The notes: generated from the letters alone by a model not told the origin. Shown: positions 53,881 to 62,083, counted from the stretch's first letter. The stretch is DNA of 64,000 nt from Limnohabitans sp. Rim28 (GCF_000293865.2 NZ_ALKN02000001.1:248001-312000), one strand, 5' to 3'. A program made the numbers and translations.

Positions 53881-54969
53881 ATGGCATTTCAAAAAGAACC
53901 CTCTTTCCAGCATGGTCAGGCAGCTCGCACGGCTGTTTTGTATTGCAATCTGGGCACGCCCAGCGCCCCCACAGCACCTGCACTGCGCAAATACCTGGCC
54001 GAGTTTTTAGGCGACAGCCGCGTGGTCGAAATCCCCAAACCCATTTGGTGGCTGATCCTGCACGGCATCATCTTGCGCGTGCGTCCGGCCAAATCGGCCG
54101 CCAAATACGCCAGCATTTGGACCGAGCAAGGCTCGCCCCTGAAAGCTTTTACCGAGCAACAATCCCAATCATTGGGCACCTCACTGCAAGAGCGTGGCCA
54201 CCATGTCACCGTGCGCTACGCCATGCGCTATGGCCAGCCGTCTATCCCGGCGCAACTGAGCGCCCTCAAAGCAGAAGGCGTGCAGCGTGTCCTGATCTTG
54301 CCGGCCTACCCCCAATACAGCGGCACCACCACAGCCAGCGTGTTTGACGCGGTGTACCACTGGGGCCTCAAGACCCGTCTGATCCCCGAGATGCGCTTCG
54401 TCAATCACTACCATGACGACACGCGTTACATCGCTGCATTGGCGCAAACGGTGCGCGCCCACTGGGCTGCGAATGGGCAATCCGAACAATTGCTCATGAG
54501 CTTCCACGGTGTACCGGAAAGAACCCTTCAGCTGGGTGACCCCTACCACTGCGAGTGCTTGAAAACAGGCCGCTTGCTGGCCGAAGCCCTGGGCTTGCGC
54601 AAAGACCAATACAAGCTCACCTTCCAGTCGCGCTTTGGCAAAGCCAAATGGCTCGAGCCCTACACCGAACCAAGCCTGGTCGCCATGGCTGGACAAGGTG
54701 TGAAATCCGTCGATGTGATTTGCCCCGGCTTCACCAGCGACTGCTTGGAAACTCTGGAAGAAATTCAGCTTGAAGCCAAAGAAGCCTTTTTGCACGCGGG
54801 TGGCGAAAGCTTCAACTACATCCCTTGCCTGAACAACGACGCACAATGGATTGAAGCCCTGACCGACATCAGCTTGGACCACATGCAGGCTTGGGACTTG
54901 TCGGCGCCTGACGCAAAAGCCTTGGCCGCGAGCCGCGAACGAGCTTTGGCACACGGGTCCAAGGCCTGA
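53881..54969 (+). CDS. hemH: Ferrochelatase
   Basis: A 362-residue enzyme that inserts Fe2+ into protoporphyrin IX as the last heme step. It has the NLGTPSAPTAPALRKYLAEFLGD start, the catalytic His in LLMSFHGVPERTL, and the closing VICPGFTSDCLETLEE with its Glu. The length is slightly above the E. coli enzyme (320). The ATG at 53881 is preceded by GGGAG. A terminator follows. It is the last core gene before the arsenic island. Confidence 0.94.
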   Translation: MAFQKEPSFQHGQAARTAVLYCNLGTPSAPTAPALRKYLAEFLGDSRVVEIPKPIWWLILHGIILRVRPAKSAAKYASIWTEQGSPLKAFTEQQSQSLGTSLQERGHHVTVRYAMRYGQPSIPAQLSALKAEGVQRVLILPAYPQYSGTTTASVFDAVYHWGLKTRLIPEMRFVNHYHDDTRYIAALAQTVRAHWAANGQSEQLLMSFHGVPERTLQLGDPYHCECLKTGRLLAEALGLRKDQYKLTFQSRFGKAKWLEPYTEPSLVAMAGQGVKSVDVICPGFTSDCLETLEEIQLEAKEAFLHAGGESFNYIPCLNNDAQWIEALTDISLDHMQAWDLSAPDAKALAASRERALAHGSKA

Positions 54970-54976
54970 AAAGAAA

Positions 54977-55007
54977 AAACCCTGAACAGTCAGACTGTTC
55001 AGGGTTT
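54977..55007. terminator. Terminator hairpin after hemH
   Basis: A 14-bp perfect stem (AAACCCTGAACAGT / ACTGTTCAGGGTTT) with a 3-base loop ends in TTT, starting eight bases after the hemH stop. Works in either direction. Confidence 0.75.
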
Positions 55008-55008
55008 G

Positions 55009-55019
55009 GTCTTGGCGGA
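55009..55019. repeat. Left copy of an 11-bp direct repeat, possible attL
   Basis: GTCTTGGCGGA here is identical to 58537-58547, which covers the 3' end of tRNA-Ser (last seven bases including CCA) plus four bases beyond. The two copies bracket the arsenic genes. It may be the left attachment site of an inserted island; 11 bp is short, so chance is not excluded. Confidence 0.45.
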
Positions 55020-55193
55020 GCAGAACGTGCTTCATCACAAACCGCCTAAGTTTCCCAAGGACAAGCCGATCAAGCACTTGGGTTTCAATGCATCATTCTA
55101 AATGTTGAGACAGCCATCTCGCACAAACGGGTAATTGAAAATTCAGTTGGAATTGCTAGCCTGCACAACGGAAAAATGATCTGAGGGGGTCAT

Positions 55194-55229
55194 TTGTCAT
55201 TAACATCAATCGCTGACATACAATAGTCA
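55194..55229 (+). promoter_or_regulatory. ars operon promoter and possible ArsR operator
   Basis: TTGTCA (55194-55199) and TACAAT (55219-55224) form a promoter with a 19-base spacer. The -10 lies inside an inverted repeat TGAC-8-GTCA (55214-55229), well placed for repression by ArsR. The arsR start is 24 bases further on. The intergenic stretch 55020-55193 shows no other recognisable feature. Confidence 0.5.
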
Positions 55230-55252
55230 CATATTTCCAGTAAGGTTGAATC

Positions 55253-55579
55253 ATGGAAGACAAATACGTCATCAAAGCACTCGCGGCGCTAGCACAACCC
55301 AACCGACTTCAGATTTTTCGCTTGTTGGTCGTGAAAGGCGCGGAAGGGTTGACGCCCGCGCTGATCGCTGAGGAACTGGGTATGCCCGCGAACACTCTTT
55401 CATTTCACCTGAAAGAGTTGATGCACGCAGATCTCATTTCGCAAGAGCGCAGTGGCCGCAACCTGATTTATCGGGCGCAGTACGACCGCATGAATGCAGT
55501 GTTGTCCTTCCTGACCCAAAACTGTTGCCAAGGGGAGCCCTGCGAGGTCAGCCCTGAGGATATTTGCAAAACCTGCTAA
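55253..55579 (+). CDS. arsR: ArsR-family arsenic-responsive repressor
   Basis: A 108-residue winged-helix repressor (LAQPNRLQIFRLLVVKGAEG, then MPANTLSFHLKELMHADLI as recognition helix). It lacks the alpha-3 CVC metal site of E. coli ArsR but has C-terminal Cys91, Cys92 and Cys97 in NCCQGEPC, the arrangement of the Acidithiobacillus-type arsenite sensor, plus Cys105 and Cys108. It should release its operator when arsenite binds. It heads the ars genes and its stop is 16 bases from arsC. Confidence 0.9.
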   Translation: MEDKYVIKALAALAQPNRLQIFRLLVVKGAEGLTPALIAEELGMPANTLSFHLKELMHADLISQERSGRNLIYRAQYDRMNAVLSFLTQNCCQGEPCEVSPEDICKTC

Positions 55580-55595
55580 ACCTAAGGAATCCAAA

Positions 55596-56099
55596 GTGAC
55601 TGAAGACAAACCATTGAACGTACTTTTTCTATGTACCCACAACTCTGCTCGCAGCATCTTGGCTGAAGCATTACTCAACCATATAGGTCATGGAAAGTTC
55701 AAGGCTTTCTCTGCCGGTAGCAGCCCAGCTAAAGATCAAACTCCTAACCCAATGACGATTGCTACGTTAGAAAAAGCTGGTGTTTCAACCGAAGGATTGA
55801 CTAGCAAAAGTTGGGATGTTTTTGCTACACCTGATGCACCGCATATGGATTTGGTGATCACAGTTTGCGACAACGCAGCTGGCGAAGTTTGTCCCTATTG
55901 GCCTGGTCAACCTGCAACCGCGCATTGGGGTTATGCAGATCCTTCAGAGACAGTGGGCACTGAAGAACAAAAACAAGAAGCTTTCAAGCAAACGCTTCAT
56001 CAAATCAAAAGACGCCTGGATCTGTTTACAAGTCTGCCTTTAACAAGTCTCAGCAAGATGGCTTTGGAAAATACAGCTCGAGATCTCGCAACAAAATGA
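55596..56099 (+). CDS. arsC: Arsenate reductase, low-molecular-weight phosphatase type
   Basis: A 167-residue protein with the phosphatase P-loop CTHNSARS (Cys13 nucleophile, Arg19) directly after the first strand VLFLC. It reduces arsenate to arsenite in the cytoplasm, with thioredoxin or glutathione/glutaredoxin as electron donor; the Cys pair of thioredoxin-type ArsC (Cys82/Cys89) is not evident, so the donor is open. Its 3' end overlaps the aquaporin start by four bases. The sequence is AT-richer than the core genes. Confidence 0.88.
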   Translation: MTEDKPLNVLFLCTHNSARSILAEALLNHIGHGKFKAFSAGSSPAKDQTPNPMTIATLEKAGVSTEGLTSKSWDVFATPDAPHMDLVITVCDNAAGEVCPYWPGQPATAHWGYADPSETVGTEEQKQEAFKQTLHQIKRRLDLFTSLPLTSLSKMALENTARDLATK

Positions 56100-56755
56100 T
56101 TCATTGGAGAAGATATTTTGCTGAGCTAATTGGCACAGCAGCCTTGTTGTGTGCCGTAATCGGCTCAGGCATCATGGCCGAGCAATTGGCAGACGGGAAC
56201 ACAGCCGTTGCTCTTTTGGCCAATACGCTTGCCACTGTCTTTGCTCTTTATGTGTTGATTGAAACACTAGGGCCAGTCAGTGGTGCGCATTTCAATCCAG
56301 TTGTGTCGATGGTCATGGCCTATCGCAAAGATTTGGCCCGTCATCACTTGGTGGGCTATGTGATCGCTCAGCTCACAGGTGCTGCATTGGGCGCGTGGGC
56401 GGCTCATGCAATGTTTGATCTCGAAATACTGCAATGGTCCACGAAAGTGAGAACTGGTCCTGCACAGTGGTTTGCTGAGGCAGTAGCTACATGTGGCTTG
56501 CTATTTGTGATCTTGCGCTCCCCCGAAGGTAAGGCATCGACTATTGTTGCTTGCTATATCGGCGCAGCATATTGGTTCACTGCTAGTACATCTTTTGCGA
56601 ATCCAGCAGCTGCGTTCGGTCGCATGTTCAGCAACACATTTGCAGGTATCACACCATTTGACGTTCCAGCTTTTGTTGTTGCTCAAATAGTTGGCGGATT
56701 CCTCGGCTTGTTCCTTCATTCATTATTGAAGTCAGACCACCTCCACAGTCATTAA
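56096..56755 (+). CDS. Aquaporin-like channel (AqpS-like) of the ars operon
   Basis: A 219-residue MIP-family protein with six membrane spans and two half-helix loops. The first signature is SGAHFNPVV, NPV instead of NPA (67-69), and the second is FANPAAA (169-171) with Ala where the selectivity-filter Arg usually follows NPA. AqpS-type channels in ars operons let arsenite leave the cell down its gradient. It lies between two arsC genes, and no ArsB or ACR3 is present. The start overlaps the arsC stop (ATGA). Confidence 0.88.
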   Translation: MIHWRRYFAELIGTAALLCAVIGSGIMAEQLADGNTAVALLANTLATVFALYVLIETLGPVSGAHFNPVVSMVMAYRKDLARHHLVGYVIAQLTGAALGAWAAHAMFDLEILQWSTKVRTGPAQWFAEAVATCGLLFVILRSPEGKASTIVACYIGAAYWFTASTSFANPAAAFGRMFSNTFAGITPFDVPAFVVAQIVGGFLGLFLHSLLKSDHLHSH

Positions 56756-56763
56756 GAATTGAT

Positions 56764-57180
56764 ATGGTCAAAATTTTCCACAATCCAAAATGCGGCACTT
56801 CTCGGAATACATTAGCCCTGATTCGAAATTCAGGCGTTGAACCTGAGATGGTGCTTTACTTAGAGACACCTCCCTCCAAGGAACAGCTCAAGAAGTTGAT
56901 CGCTGATATGGGCATTCCTGTCAGGGACATACTGCGTCAAAAGGGTACGCCATATGAAGAATTGGACTTAGGTAATGCGAAATGGAATGACGAAGAGTTG
57001 TTGGACTTCATGATGGCGTACCCCATTTTGATCAATCGGCCAATTGTTGTGACCCCACTTGGAACAAAATTGTGCCGTCCATCTGAAGCAGTGCTTGATA
57101 TTCTGGTGAATCCACAGATGAGCGCTTTTTCTAAAGAAGACGGTGAAGTTGTCATCAATGAAAAGGGTTTGCGTGTCTAA
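56764..57180 (+). CDS. arsC: Arsenate reductase, glutaredoxin-dependent type
   Basis: A 138-residue ArsC of the E. coli plasmid type: [18 protein letters not shown] with catalytic Cys10, then the family segment [32 protein letters not shown] and [18 protein letters not shown] near residue 92, whose Arg residues bind arsenate. It uses glutathione and glutaredoxin. It starts eight bases after the aquaporin stop. Two unrelated arsenate reductases in one operon is notable. Confidence 0.92.
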   Translation: MVKIFHNPKCGTSRNTLALIRNSGVEPEMVLYLETPPSKEQLKKLIADMGIPVRDILRQKGTPYEELDLGNAKWNDEELLDFMMAYPILINRPIVVTPLGTKLCRPSEAVLDILVNPQMSAFSKEDGEVVINEKGLRV

Positions 57181-57895
57181 GGTCACTGATCAATTGCCCA
57201 ACCTTGATCAAAGCAGCCTCAAGTTGCCTCAGCAAGAACTTTTGTCGCCCTCGAAGCCCTCTACTCACCCACCTCGGATTTTGATGTTGTATGGCTCTTT
57301 GCGCGAGCGCTCTTACAGCAAGCTATTGACATTAGCGGCAGCCAAGTTGCTTGAAGCAATGGGTGCAGAAGTGAAGGTGTTTGATCCATTAAATCTTCCT
57401 CAACCAGATGCCGCACCAGATACGCATCCAAAGGTGAAGGAGTTGCGTGATTTGGCAGCTTGGTCAGAGGGGATGGTTTGGTGTTCGCCTGAACGCCACG
57501 GTGCAATGACTGGGATCATGAAAAGTCAGATCGACTGGATCCCATTGTCAGTAGGCGCTGTTCGTCCAACCCAAGGCAAAACCTTGGCCGTGATGGAGGT
57601 CAGCGGTGGCTCACAATCTTTCAACGCCGTGAACCAAATGCGCATCTTGGGGCGCTGGATGAGGATGCTGACGATCCCCAACCAAAGCTCAGTGGCTAAA
57701 GCGTTCTTAGAGTTCGAGGAAGATGGCCGCATGAAGCCATCGGCTTATTACGACAGAGTGGTAGATGTCATGGAGGAACTGGTTAAGTTCACGCTTCTGA
57801 CGCGTGATGCCGCACCTTATTTGGTTGACCGTTACAGCGAGCGTAAAGAATCTGCCATTGAACTTTCCAAAAGAGTGAATCAAAAATCAATTTGA
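57173..57895 (+). CDS. arsH: ArsH organoarsenical-resistance flavoprotein
   Basis: A 240-residue NADPH-dependent FMN reductase of the ArsH type: [22 protein letters not shown] with the FMN phosphate loop, [23 protein letters not shown], and [26 protein letters not shown]. ArsH oxidises trivalent methylated arsenicals. The start is taken as the GTG at 57173, which has an AAAAGGG ribosome site and gives the usual N terminus ([12 protein letters not shown]); ATG codons at 57143 and 57158 are alternatives. It overlaps the arsC end by eight bases. Confidence 0.92.
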   Translation: MSKVTDQLPNLDQSSLKLPQQELLSPSKPSTHPPRILMLYGSLRERSYSKLLTLAAAKLLEAMGAEVKVFDPLNLPQPDAAPDTHPKVKELRDLAAWSEGMVWCSPERHGAMTGIMKSQIDWIPLSVGAVRPTQGKTLAVMEVSGGSQSFNAVNQMRILGRWMRMLTIPNQSSVAKAFLEFEEDGRMKPSAYYDRVVDVMEELVKFTLLTRDAAPYLVDRYSERKESAIELSKRVNQKSI

Positions 57896-58094
57896 ACTCA
57901 GAGCAATCAGAAAGGTTAGATCGACTTGATAGCTCTTGGGGATCGAAGCAACCATGCGGCTCCACGAAACAAACGGGGGTTCCCCGGCACATGAACTATG
58001 GATTGGAAATCCGAAACATCGCCACAAGTAAATGCTTGCTCGTGCATGCACTAACCCACCCCGCTGAGAAAAATGCCCAGCCAACCGGTATGAA

Positions 58095-58119
58095 CCTATA
58101 TGAAACCACTGCATATAGG
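58095..58119. promoter_or_regulatory. Inverted repeat upstream of the small HTH gene
   Basis: CCTATATG and CATATAGG form a perfect 8-bp inverted repeat around nine bases, ending just before the AAGGAG ribosome site of the HTH gene. It may be an operator bound by that protein. The stretch 57896-58094 shows no convincing gene. Confidence 0.45.
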
Positions 58120-58136
58120 CATCAAGGAGCAAGGCC

Positions 58137-58469
58137 ATGGCTACTAACAACACCTCATCCTCGAACCGACGGGCTAAAAAAATGGGTGACGTGCTGGACG
58201 TCCTGTCCAGCGGCATCGCCAAAACAGCGGCCAACGAACCCAAGTTCGAGCCCAAACTGTTGGTTCCAGAGGTCCCGGCCGAACCAGCCCGCCAGCTCCT
58301 GACAGAAATAATGCTCGCTGATCGTTGGGTGTGTTCAGTCGCACGCCTTCAGCGCTGGCGCACCGTCGGCGAGGGCCCGCAGTACTTGAAGATCGTGGGG
58401 AAAGTTTTGTACCGGCTCAAAGACATTGAGGCCTATGAAGAAGCCTGTCTGATCCGGAAGGTGTTCTAG
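58137..58469 (+). CDS. Small excisionase/AlpA-like HTH DNA-binding protein
   Basis: A 110-residue protein. The N-terminal 50 residues are polar and Lys/Pro-rich; the C-terminal half is a helix-turn-helix of the MerR/excisionase type (LLTEIMLADRWVCSVARLQR, then WRTVGEGPQYLKIVGKVLYR, LKDIEAYE, about 55-100). Such proteins direct excision or regulate mobile-element genes. A good AAGGAG precedes the ATG. It sits between arsH and tRNA-Ser with no integrase beside it, which suggests a remnant of a mobile element. Confidence 0.7.
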   Translation: MATNNTSSSNRRAKKMGDVLDVLSSGIAKTAANEPKFEPKLLVPEVPAEPARQLLTEIMLADRWVCSVARLQRWRTVGEGPQYLKIVGKVLYRLKDIEAYEEACLIRKVF

Positions 58470-58506
58470 CGGCACACCCAAGGAGGCCCCGAACGGGTTG
58501 TAAATT

Positions 58507-58533
58507 GTTCGAACGACTTGGAATCAGTTCGAA
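58507..58533. repeat. Two GTTCGAA direct repeats beside tRNA-Ser
   Basis: GTTCGAA occurs at 58507-58513 and 58527-58533, with a 20-base period, just outside the 3' end of tRNA-Ser. Short phased repeats next to an attachment site can be recombinase or excisionase binding sites. Confidence 0.3.
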
Positions 58534-58536
58534 ATA

Positions 58537-58547
58537 GTCTTGGCGGA
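58537..58547. repeat. Right copy of the 11-bp direct repeat at the tRNA-Ser 3' end
   Basis: GTCTTGGCGGA, identical to 55009-55019. It covers the last seven bases of the tRNA and four bases beyond it, so it is a natural candidate for the original attachment site of the island. Confidence 0.45.
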
Positions 58548-58633
58548 AACGGAGGGATTCGAACCCTCGATGAGGCTCTACACCCCATACTCCCTTAGCA
58601 GGGGAGCACCTTCGGCCACTCGGTCACGTTTCC
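58541..58633 (-). tRNA. tRNA-Ser(GCU)
   Basis: On the minus strand a 93-nt class II tRNA begins GGAAACGTGACCGAGTGG and ends TTTCCGCCA, with the anticodon stem-loop CCCCTGCTAAGGGG giving GCT and a long variable arm. The gene is intact, with CCA encoded. It is 17 bases downstream of the lysC stop. Confidence 0.95.
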
Positions 58634-58650
58634 AGTGAGCAAATTATAAC

Positions 58651-59913
58651 TTAGGCTTGATCCAGATCGAAGGCTTTGTGCAGGGCGCGCACAGCCAACT
58701 CCATGTATTTTTCGTCGATCACGACCGATGTCTTGATTTCGGAAGTCGAGATCATCTGGATGTTGATGCCCTCTTCGCTCAGGCTGCGGAACATCTTGCT
58801 GGCCACGCCCACATGGCTGCGCATGCCGATGCCCACAATGGAAACCTTGCAGATCTTGGCATCGCCCAGCACTTCAGCCGCACCCAAGGCAGGCAGAACT
58901 TTTTCCTTGAGCAGGTCAATCGTCTTTGAGTAGTCGTTGCGGTGCACCGTGAAGCTGAAGTCGGTCTTGCCGTCTTTGCTCAGGTTTTGGATGATCACAT
59001 CGACTTCGATGTTCGCATCGGCCACTGCACCCAAGATTTGGTAGGCGATACCGGGCTTGTCGGGCACGCCCACTACAGAAATTTTGGCTTCGTCGCGGTT
59101 GAATGCGATGCCGGAAACGACGGCTTGTTCCATTTGTTCGTCTTCCTCAAAAGTGATCAGGGTGCCGGATGCGGCTTCTTCGGTGATGTCGATGTCCCAG
59201 GGCGTGAAGCTGGAGAGCACGCGCATGGGCACTTTGTATTTGCCCGCAAATTCGACCGAGCGGATTTGCAAGACCTTGGAGCCGAGCGATGCCATTTCGA
59301 GCATTTCTTCAAAGCTCACGGTGTGCAGTCGGCGCGCTTCGGGCACCACGCGAGGGTCTGTGGTGTAGACACCGTCCACGTCGGTGTAAATGAGGCACTC
59401 GTCGGCTTTGAGCGCGGCTGCCACGGCCACGGCCGAGGTGTCTGAGCCACCACGGCCCAGCGTGGTGATGTTGCCGTTGTCGTCCACACCTTGAAAGCCG
59501 GTGATGATGACGACCTTGCCCGCATTCAGATCGGCCATGACCTTTTCGTCATCGATCGACTGGATGCGCGCTTTGGTGAAGGCGTCGTTGGTTTTGATGG
59601 CGACTTGCCAACCGGCATAACTGACCGAGGGCTGACCTTCGGATTGCAGCGCAATGGCCAGCAGCGCTGAAGAGGCCTGCTCGCCGGTGGAAGCCAGCAT
59701 GTCGAGTTCGCGGCTGTAAGTGGTGTCGGGCTTGGCGGGCGCCAGCTCTTTGGCCAAACCCAAGAGGCGGTTGGTCTCGCCGCTCATGGCGCTGGGCACC
59801 ACCACGATCTGGTGGCCAGCGCGCGCCCATTTGGCAACCCGCTTGGCGACATTGCGAATGCGCTCGGTCGAGCCCATCGAAGTGCCGCCGTATTTGTGAA
59901 CGATCAAAGCCAT
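58651..59913 (-). CDS. lysC: Aspartate kinase
   Basis: A 420-residue enzyme for the first step of the aspartate family (Lys, Thr, Met, diaminopimelate). The kinase domain starts IVHKYGGTSMGSTERIRNVA and has GFQGVDDNGNITTLGRGGSDTSA near residue 140. Two C-terminal ACT domains (about 265-410) carry allosteric control by lysine and threonine. The length is normal for the monofunctional alpha-type enzyme. It follows tilS on the same strand across 164 bases with a TACAAT-like -10 near 59990-59995 on the minus strand. Confidence 0.95.
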   Translation of the reverse strand: MALIVHKYGGTSMGSTERIRNVAKRVAKWARAGHQIVVVPSAMSGETNRLLGLAKELAPAKPDTTYSRELDMLASTGEQASSALLAIALQSEGQPSVSYAGWQVAIKTNDAFTKARIQSIDDEKVMADLNAGKVVIITGFQGVDDNGNITTLGRGGSDTSAVAVAAALKADECLIYTDVDGVYTTDPRVVPEARRLHTVSFEEMLEMASLGSKVLQIRSVEFAGKYKVPMRVLSSFTPWDIDITEEAASGTLITFEEDEQMEQAVVSGIAFNRDEAKISVVGVPDKPGIAYQILGAVADANIEVDVIIQNLSKDGKTDFSFTVHRNDYSKTIDLLKEKVLPALGAAEVLGDAKICKVSIVGIGMRSHVGVASKMFRSLSEEGINIQMISTSEIKTSVVIDEKYMELAVRALHKAFDLDQA

Positions 59914-60077
59914 GTGTAGTGCTGAAGAAAAAATGAAACCGAGTGGTCAAAGCCAAAGAACCTGTCCACCGGACCCGGAAAAACCCTAGATTGTACCCAC
60001 CGGCCTGACAGTTTCTTGACCCAAGCCCAAGCCCGATGTTTCTCAGTCGGTGGTGTTTTTGAGCGGTTTGCAGGCGG

Positions 60078-61034
60078 TCATGTGCTGCGCCAGGCCAGGT
60101 GCTCACCGGCTCGCTCGATGTAGCCCTGCCCCACTTTCAGGTGCAGCCGATGGCCTCGGGTGGTGCAGACCTCGATTTGACCCAACAACTCGTTCAACTG
60201 TGCGGTGCTGGGCGTGGTGGCATGGTGTTGTCGCAACCAATGGCGCAGCACCAAAGCTTGGCGAGCGCGGCTGAGTTGCTGTACCGCTTGAATGCGCGGA
60301 GGCACACCTGTCTGAGACAAGTCTTGCGCGGCCACTTCGTTCAAAACTTCTTGGGCCTGGGCTGCATGGGCTGCGCTGCGGGCAAAGGTTTCCCGAAAAG
60401 CCGGTAAGGCCTCGGCCAAGGCGGGTAAAACTTGGGACCGAATGCGGTTGCGGGTGAACTTTTGATCGCTGTTGCTGGGGTCTTCGATCCACGCTTGACC
60501 CTGGCTGCGCAGCCATTCGCGCAGCACACGGCCCGGCACGCTCAGCCAAGGGCGATGCCAGTGCAAGCCCTGGCGCTGCCACTGGGCTGGCATGCTGGCC
60601 AAACCGGGCAAGCCCGCCCCCCGCGACAAAGCGATGAGCAGGGTTTCGACTTGGTCATCGGCGTGCTGTGCCAACACCACGTCACGCACTTCGGGCCATT
60701 CACTGTGCACGGCTTCCGACAGCGCCTTGTAGCGGGCTTGACGGGCAGCGTCTTCGGGGCTTTGGCCCGGAGCGTGCCCAGCATCCACACGGCGAACGAC
60801 CAGCGGTACGCCCCACTGTTCGCAAAGGTGCGCGCAATGCGATTGGAAATCATCGGCGGCAGCTTGCAACCCGTGGTGAATGTGAACCGCCCTCACCTGA
60901 CCTGGCCAGCGCTGGGTGCAGGCCAACAACAGGGCCACAGAATCGGCGCCACCACTCAAGGCCACCGCAAAAGGAAGGCCCGGACTGAACTCAGCCAAGG
61001 CCTGTTCGGGCGTTTTGGTGGTGTGTTGCGACAT
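60078..61034 (-). CDS. tilS: tRNA(Ile)-lysidine synthase
   Basis: A 318-residue N-type ATP pyrophosphatase. The PP-loop is ALSGGADSVALLLA (about 24-37) and the family motif AQHADDQVETLLIALSRGAG follows near residue 117. The C-terminal domain is the short type. It modifies C34 of tRNA-Ile(CAU) to lysidine so that it reads AUA. It follows accA on the same strand by 29 bases. Confidence 0.93.
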   Translation of the reverse strand: MSQHTTKTPEQALAEFSPGLPFAVALSGGADSVALLLACTQRWPGQVRAVHIHHGLQAAADDFQSHCAHLCEQWGVPLVVRRVDAGHAPGQSPEDAARQARYKALSEAVHSEWPEVRDVVLAQHADDQVETLLIALSRGAGLPGLASMPAQWQRQGLHWHRPWLSVPGRVLREWLRSQGQAWIEDPSNSDQKFTRNRIRSQVLPALAEALPAFRETFARSAAHAAQAQEVLNEVAAQDLSQTGVPPRIQAVQQLSRARQALVLRHWLRQHHATTPSTAQLNELLGQIEVCTTRGHRLHLKVGQGYIERAGEHLAWRST

Positions 61035-61063
61035 GTGTGAAGCTCAAAGGCTCCGCAGCTTGT

Positions 61064-62038
61064 TTACTTACCCGCTTTGGTGTCCGTGAAACGGCCGTAG
61101 CTGTTCAGCCGTTCATACCGGCGATCCAGCAACTCTTTGGGCTTGAGGTCCGCCACTTGACGCCAAGCTTCGCCCAGAGCGCGTTTGAGAAAGGCCACCA
61201 TTTGGTCGGTGTCGCGGTGAGCGCCGCCAATGGGTTCATTGACGATTTTGTCAACCAGTCCCAAAGCCTTGAGGCGGTGCGCTGTGATGCCCAAAGCATC
61301 GGCCGCGACTTCGGCTTTTTCGCTGGTCTTCCAGAGGATGGAGGCACAGCCTTCTGGGCTGATGACCGAGTACACCGAGTACTGGAGCATCAAGACCTGA
61401 TCGGCCACTGAAATGGCCAAAGCGCCGCCCGAGCCGCCTTCGCCAATGATGGTGGTGATGATGGGCACCTCAAGTTGGGCCATCTCGAAAATATTGCGCC
61501 CAATGGCTTCGGACTGGCCGCGTTCTTCGGCGTCGATTCCGGGGTAGGCGCCAGGCGTGTCCACAAACGTGAAGACCGGCAGCTTGAATTTTTCGGCCGT
61601 TTTCATGAGCCGCAAGGCTTTGCGGTAGCCCTCGGGTTTGCTCATGCCAAAGTTACGCAGCGTGCGCTCTTTGGTGTCGCGCCCTTTTTGCTGACCCAGC
61701 ACCATGCAGGCTTGGCCATTGAAACGGGCCAGGCCGCCCACGATGGACAGGTCGTCAGCGAAGTGGCGGTCGCCATGCATCTCGACAAAGTCGGTGAAGA
61801 TGCCGTGGATGTAATCCAATGTGTATGGGCGCTCGGGGTGGCGGGAAATTTTGGTGACCTGCCAGGGGGTCAGGTCGCTGTAAATGTCTTTGGTCAGTTG
61901 CTGGCTTTTTTTGCTCAGCTGCTCGATTTCGAGGGTGATGTCCACCGCCGACTCGGTTTGCACGTAGCGCAACTCTTCGATCTTGGCTTCGAGTTCGGCA
62001 ACGGGTTGCTCAAAGTCGAGAAATGATTTTTTGGCCAA
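61064..62038 (-). CDS. accA: Acetyl-CoA carboxylase carboxyltransferase subunit alpha
   Basis: A 324-residue subunit of the carboxyltransferase that transfers carboxyl from biotin to acetyl-CoA. It has the N-terminal [20 protein letters not shown] coiled segment, the crotonase-like core [21 protein letters not shown], and [20 protein letters not shown]. The partner accD is not in the window. The length equals E. coli AccA (319). It lies 29 bases before tilS and 45 bases after the glycosylase gene. Confidence 0.96.
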   Translation of the reverse strand: MAKKSFLDFEQPVAELEAKIEELRYVQTESAVDITLEIEQLSKKSQQLTKDIYSDLTPWQVTKISRHPERPYTLDYIHGIFTDFVEMHGDRHFADDLSIVGGLARFNGQACMVLGQQKGRDTKERTLRNFGMSKPEGYRKALRLMKTAEKFKLPVFTFVDTPGAYPGIDAEERGQSEAIGRNIFEMAQLEVPIITTIIGEGGSGGALAISVADQVLMLQYSVYSVISPEGCASILWKTSEKAEVAADALGITAHRLKALGLVDKIVNEPIGGAHRDTDQMVAFLKRALGEAWRQVADLKPKELLDRRYERLNSYGRFTDTKAGK

Positions 62039-62083
62039 GTTGGACTCCTCTGTTCTAAACCGGGTGGACGCTTTGTCCAGCCC

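Noticed and set aside
54181..55077. A 298-codon minus-strand open frame across the end of hemH and the island edge
   Set aside because: Antisense to hemH and running through its terminator, with no domain; not a gene.
57892..58302. A 136-codon plus-strand frame between arsH and the HTH gene
   Set aside because: It overlaps the HTH gene in another frame, has no ribosome site and no domain, and mostly covers the non-coding stretch with the inverted repeat.
58657..58670. FNR-like sequence TTGATCCAGATCGA near the end of lysC
   Set aside because: It lies inside the lysC coding sequence (codons for the C-terminal Asp-Leu-Asp-Gln residues), is not upstream of any gene and misses the second half-site. 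Treated as coincidence.
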